This document shows, piece after piece, positions 61,357 to 64,000 of a DNA stretch of 64,000 bases (its first letter is position 1; the number at the start of each line of letters is the position of its first letter). The DNA comes from Alkalimonas mucilaginosa (GTDB taxonomy: Bacteria > Pseudomonadota > Gammaproteobacteria > Enterobacterales > Alteromonadaceae): the NCBI RefSeq assembly GCF_036327005.1, contig NZ_JAUGZK010000001.1, positions 310,001 to 374,000 of the forward strand. Reading direction: 5' to 3'. The notes under the pieces were generated by a model. That model did no database searches, was not told the origin of the DNA, and worked only from the letters and a program-made list of their open reading frames with translations. The position numbers and the translations under genes are program-made.

Positions 61357-61674
61357 ATGAAAACATTTGTATTTGCTTTTTCTATGATGGTAGTTGCTCT
61401 GGTTAGTCATCAGTTGTTCGCTTTGGAGGCGAAGCCTCAGCACAGTATGAATAAGGCTCAGAGCGTGGCTGCGGTACAAAAAATTAGTCTCAATACTGCC
61501 AGCGCTGAGCAATTGGCCTTGATACCAGGTATTGGTGAGCAAAAAGCCGCTGCTATCCAGCAGTACATAGCCGAGCATGGTGCTATCCGTAATGAGCAAC
61601 AGTTAACTGAAGTTCGTGGCATTGGCCCCAAACTGGCTGCCCAAATGGCGAATTATGTCCGTTTTGACGACTAA
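61357..61674 (+). CDS. ComEA-family helix-hairpin-helix protein
   Basis: 105 residues. Signal peptide (about 1-22), a short linker and one ComEA-type HhH domain: ISLNTASAEQLALIPGIGEQ and VRGIGPKLAAQMANY contain the two hairpins (PGIG, RGIG). It binds DNA non-specifically in the periplasm in competence systems; isolated copies like this one are common in gammaproteobacteria. GGAG is 9 nt before the ATG at 61357. Confidence 0.9.
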   Translation: MKTFVFAFSMMVVALVSHQLFALEAKPQHSMNKAQSVAAVQKISLNTASAEQLALIPGIGEQKAAAIQQYIAEHGAIRNEQQLTEVRGIGPKLAAQMANYVRFDD

Positions 61675-61699
61675 GCTCTGTGTGATAAATGATGGGGTA

Positions 61700-62920
61700 T
61701 TAGCTGTCCCCCATCACTCTCATTTGCTCATTAGCCCAATAAATAGCTTCATGATAGGCATCGGGTACTTTATCTGCAGGTAGCTGCAATGCCTTGATTA
61801 AAAGGCTGGCTTGTTGCCAATCGGCATGTTCATACAATTGCATCAGTTGCATATAGTCGGCTAAAACGCCTTCACCTGCTACCAGGGCGTCTTTGATATC
61901 TTTTGCCAAAGGCAGTTTCTGCATCACCGACTCGATGGATTCGTCTAATAATGCATCCATCAAAGACATCATGCCGGTCAGGTAGGCCTTTGAACAGTCT
62001 GAACCATGTAATTTTGCCAACCCTTCGGCAAATTTGGCTCTGGTCATGGATAAGCGCATCAACTCTGCCGGTTTATCGCTGCTTATCTGGGCAGTGAACA
62101 ACAGAGATAGAAATTTTTTCAACTCATTTTGACCTAATATCACCAAGGCTTGCTTAATGGTTGCTACTTCGGTGCGGCGCTTAAAAATAGCCGAGTTGCT
62201 GTAGCGTAACAGCTTGTAGGACAGGCTGACATCGCGCTCAAAAATAGCAGTGATACTGCCTAGATCAATTTCTGGTTTAGAGGTTTCGTACAGCAGTTCG
62301 GCCAAGGTCATTTGGGCCGGTGACAGTGCTTTGGTTTGCATCATTTCCGGCTTGGAAAAGAAAAAGCCCTGGAAGTAATCAAAGCCAAGCTCGAGAGCTA
62401 TTTCAAACTGTTGATTTGTTTCCACCTTTTCTGCTAAAAGCTTGATGTGAGGATAGTCTGTAATGGCTTGTTTTATGGTCTGAATTGTATCGACGCTGGT
62501 GGTAAGGAAATCGATTTTGATAATATCAATAAAAGGGTAAAAGTGCCGCCAGACACTCTGGTGTTCATAGTCATCCAGCGCCAGGGTATAACCTTCTTTT
62601 TTGAGTTGCTGGCACTCGGCAAGTAGGCGTTTGCCAGGCTGGATGGTTTCGAGGATCTCGATCACCACCTGCTCTTTGGGCAACATGGCTGGGTATTTTT
62701 TTTGAATGGTATCCAGAGTGAAATTAATAAAGCCCAGTTTGTCATCCAGAAAATCTTCAATGCTAAAGGAAAACTGACTGCCTTCGATCATTTTTGAGGT
62801 GGCTTCATCACCATCAATGTCTGGAAAAACATTGTCGAGACTATCGCGGAATAGCAATTCGTAAGCAAAAAGCTTTTTGTCTCTATCCAGGATGGGTTGG
62901 CGTGCAGCATAGAAATACAT
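61700..62920 (-). CDS. EAL-HDOD signalling protein (YuxH family)
   Basis: 406 residues. EAL domain (about 1-195): YELLFR in the EAL position, FINFTL, VVIEILE, ALDDY, IIKIDF, LLAEKVET and FDYFQGFFFSKP. Most phosphodiesterase residues (E, N, E, D, D, K, E, Q) are retained, so it could hydrolyse or bind c-di-GMP. HDOD domain (about 205-390) with SLSYKLLRYSNSAIF. It may link c-di-GMP level to EPS production encoded nearby, an inference. Confidence 0.92.
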   Translation of the reverse strand: MYFYAARQPILDRDKKLFAYELLFRDSLDNVFPDIDGDEATSKMIEGSQFSFSIEDFLDDKLGFINFTLDTIQKKYPAMLPKEQVVIEILETIQPGKRLLAECQQLKKEGYTLALDDYEHQSVWRHFYPFIDIIKIDFLTTSVDTIQTIKQAITDYPHIKLLAEKVETNQQFEIALELGFDYFQGFFFSKPEMMQTKALSPAQMTLAELLYETSKPEIDLGSITAIFERDVSLSYKLLRYSNSAIFKRRTEVATIKQALVILGQNELKKFLSLLFTAQISSDKPAELMRLSMTRAKFAEGLAKLHGSDCSKAYLTGMMSLMDALLDESIESVMQKLPLAKDIKDALVAGEGVLADYMQLMQLYEHADWQQASLLIKALQLPADKVPDAYHEAIYWANEQMRVMGDS

Positions 62921-63041
62921 AGGTGCTGTGTTCCTTTCATTCGGTGCGGCCAGTTAACAATGGCTGATGTATCTTAAAGTTAAGTTAGTTTATAGCTGGT
63001 TGAGTTGGGTGAAACAAGAGAAAAATACAACCAAAGTTGAG

Positions 63042-63065
63042 TGCCCTGAGCGAAAGCTCAGGGCA
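63042..63065. terminator. Hairpin terminator downstream of putP
   Basis: A 10-bp perfect stem TGCCCTGAGC/GCTCAGGGCA with a 4-nt loop (GAAA), just after the putP stop on the minus strand. The minus-strand flank has a short T-rich stretch further on. Confidence 0.65.
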
Positions 63066-63072
63066 TGGGGAC

Positions 63073-63999
63073 TTAGTCCATATCGGTTTTAAGACGACGC
63101 TCCATTTTGTCAAAATCCTGCAGGATGCTGGCAGAGGGTTCAGCCGACAGTTTGCTAACCAACACTATGGTGATGGCACTGAGCAAGGTGCCTGGAACGA
63201 TTTCGTACACATAGCTGCTCAGCGTTTCACCGGCAATGGTTATCGGGGCATAGATCCAAAACAGTACTGTGCCAGCACCAACCAGCATGCCGCTTAAAGC
63301 ACCGGCATAAGTCATTCGTTTCCAATACAGGCTGAAGATAATCAGTGGACCAAAGGCCGCGCCAAAGCCAGCCCAGGCATTACCAACCTGTGACAGCAAG
63401 TTTTGACTTGGATTCAGCGACAGAGCTATCGCCACTGCCGCAACGATCACCACTGAAATCCGACCCACCAATACCTGCTCACTATCGGATGCATCACGAC
63501 GCATAAAGGCCAGATAGAAGTCTTTGGTCAGTGAGCTGGATGTCACCAGCAACTGAGATGAAATGGTACTCATGATAGCTGCCAGGATGGCTGCTAGCAG
63601 GAAACCCCCAACCAACGGGTGAAACAGGATTTGTGACAACACAATAAAGATGGTTTCTGAGTCTGCTAGCTGACCATGTTCATCCAGGTATGCCGCGGGT
63701 CCTAAATTGCCTGTCTGGGTAGCCATATAGACTGCACCAATAATACCGGTCAGCATGGCACCAATCAGGGCAATGATCATCCAGCTCATACCAATACGGC
63801 GCGCCATCTTAAAGTCTTTAATGGAGCGAATCGCCATAAAACGTACGATAATGTGTGGCTGCCCAAAATAACCCAAACCCCAGGCCAGCAACGAAATTAC
63901 ACCTAGCACAGTAGCACCATGCAATGGGTTGAGCATGGGCTGATCCATCCGGGCAATTTCCTGCATCACGGGCTCGGAGCCACCTAAAATGATGAAAGC
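63073..63999 (-). CDS. putP: Sodium/proline symporter, 5' end outside window
   Basis: The frame is open to the edge (AFIILGGSEPV lies upstream of the first possible start), so the N-terminal portion is missing. The visible C-terminal 308 residues hold the SSS-family helices: LLAWGLGYFGQPHIIVRFMAI, FHPLVGGFLLAAILAAIMST, SSQLLVTSSSLTKDFY and AWAGFGAAFGPLI. These are highly PutP-like. It imports proline with Na+ and is not part of the EPS locus. Confidence 0.95.
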   Translation of the reverse strand, partial: AFIILGGSEPVMQEIARMDQPMLNPLHGATVLGVISLLAWGLGYFGQPHIIVRFMAIRSIKDFKMARRIGMSWMIIALIGAMLTGIIGAVYMATQTGNLGPAAYLDEHGQLADSETIFIVLSQILFHPLVGGFLLAAILAAIMSTISSQLLVTSSSLTKDFYLAFMRRDASDSEQVLVGRISVVIVAAVAIALSLNPSQNLLSQVGNAWAGFGAAFGPLIIFSLYWKRMTYAGALSGMLVGAGTVLFWIYAPITIAGETLSSYVYEIVPGTLLSAITIVLVSKLSAEPSASILQDFDKMERRLKTDMD

Positions 64000-64000
64000 G

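Overview
The window looks like chromosomal DNA of a free-living gammaproteobacterium of the Alteromonadales/Chromatiaceae type, for example a Rheinheimera- or Alishewanella-like organism. This is inferred from conserved gammaproteobacterial genes (folX, tesA-ybbA-ybbP, putP, tRNA-Ala/tRNA-Glu, a PhoPQ-like pair), moderate GC and AAGGA-type ribosome sites. No phage, transposase, integrase or CRISPR array was found. Coding density is very high and only one gene-free stretch exceeds 300 bases (9087-9418).

About 1.0-50.8 kb is one large exosortase A (XrtA)/PEP-CTERM and exopolysaccharide locus. Its left part holds the regulators: a serine protease, PrsK kinase and PrsR sigma-54 activator on the minus strand. 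Next, on the plus strand, come a patatin-like lipase, a PEP-CTERM-associated N-acyltransferase and a ThiF/E1-like adenylyltransferase. A PEP-CTERM substrate protein (minus strand) with a sigma-54 promoter and a second N-acyltransferase follow. Then come prsT, wecC and xrtA (exosortase fused to an EpsI-like domain) on the minus strand. Facing them are a membrane protein of unknown function, wecB and a tviB-tviC pair on the plus strand, so UDP-ManNAcA and UDP-GalNAcA are the predicted precursors.

The middle (20.8-36.1 kb) is a mosaic of short transcription units. It contains a heparinase-like lipoprotein, an alkaline-phosphatase-superfamily protein, three GNAT/FemAB-type acyltransferases, two flippases, an O-antigen ligase/polymerase, a glycosyltransferase, a secreted alpha-barrel-like protein and a CapK/PaaK-like ligase. 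From 44.8 back to 36.1 kb an eight-gene, mostly overlapping minus-strand operon builds and modifies the glycan: initiating sugar transferase, four glycosyltransferases, a hexapeptide acyltransferase and two deacetylase-like proteins. From 45.0 to 49.8 kb a plus-strand operon encodes the export machine: outer-membrane export lipoprotein, chain-length determinant, tyrosine autokinase and a beta-barrel-like protein. The XrtA-associated ATPase faces it at 49.8-50.8 kb.

The right part (51-64 kb) is ordinary chromosome: a tRNA-Ala/3x tRNA-Glu operon with a near-consensus promoter, a 7-bp tandem repeat, tesA/ybbA/ybbP, a YfcH-like protein, folX and an AI-2E family transporter. It continues with a PepSY/PhoP/PhoQ-like envelope-sensing operon, a ComEA-like protein, an EAL-HDOD protein and the 3' part of putP. 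The left edge cuts a TPR protein of the kind found downstream of tonB.

The working model is that PrsK-PrsR with sigma-54 controls a PEP-CTERM surface protein that XrtA processes while an acidic amino-sugar polysaccharide is exported. The lipid-type enzymes around the PEP-CTERM gene (patatin, two N-acyltransferases, E1-like protein) form the least understood part of the locus.
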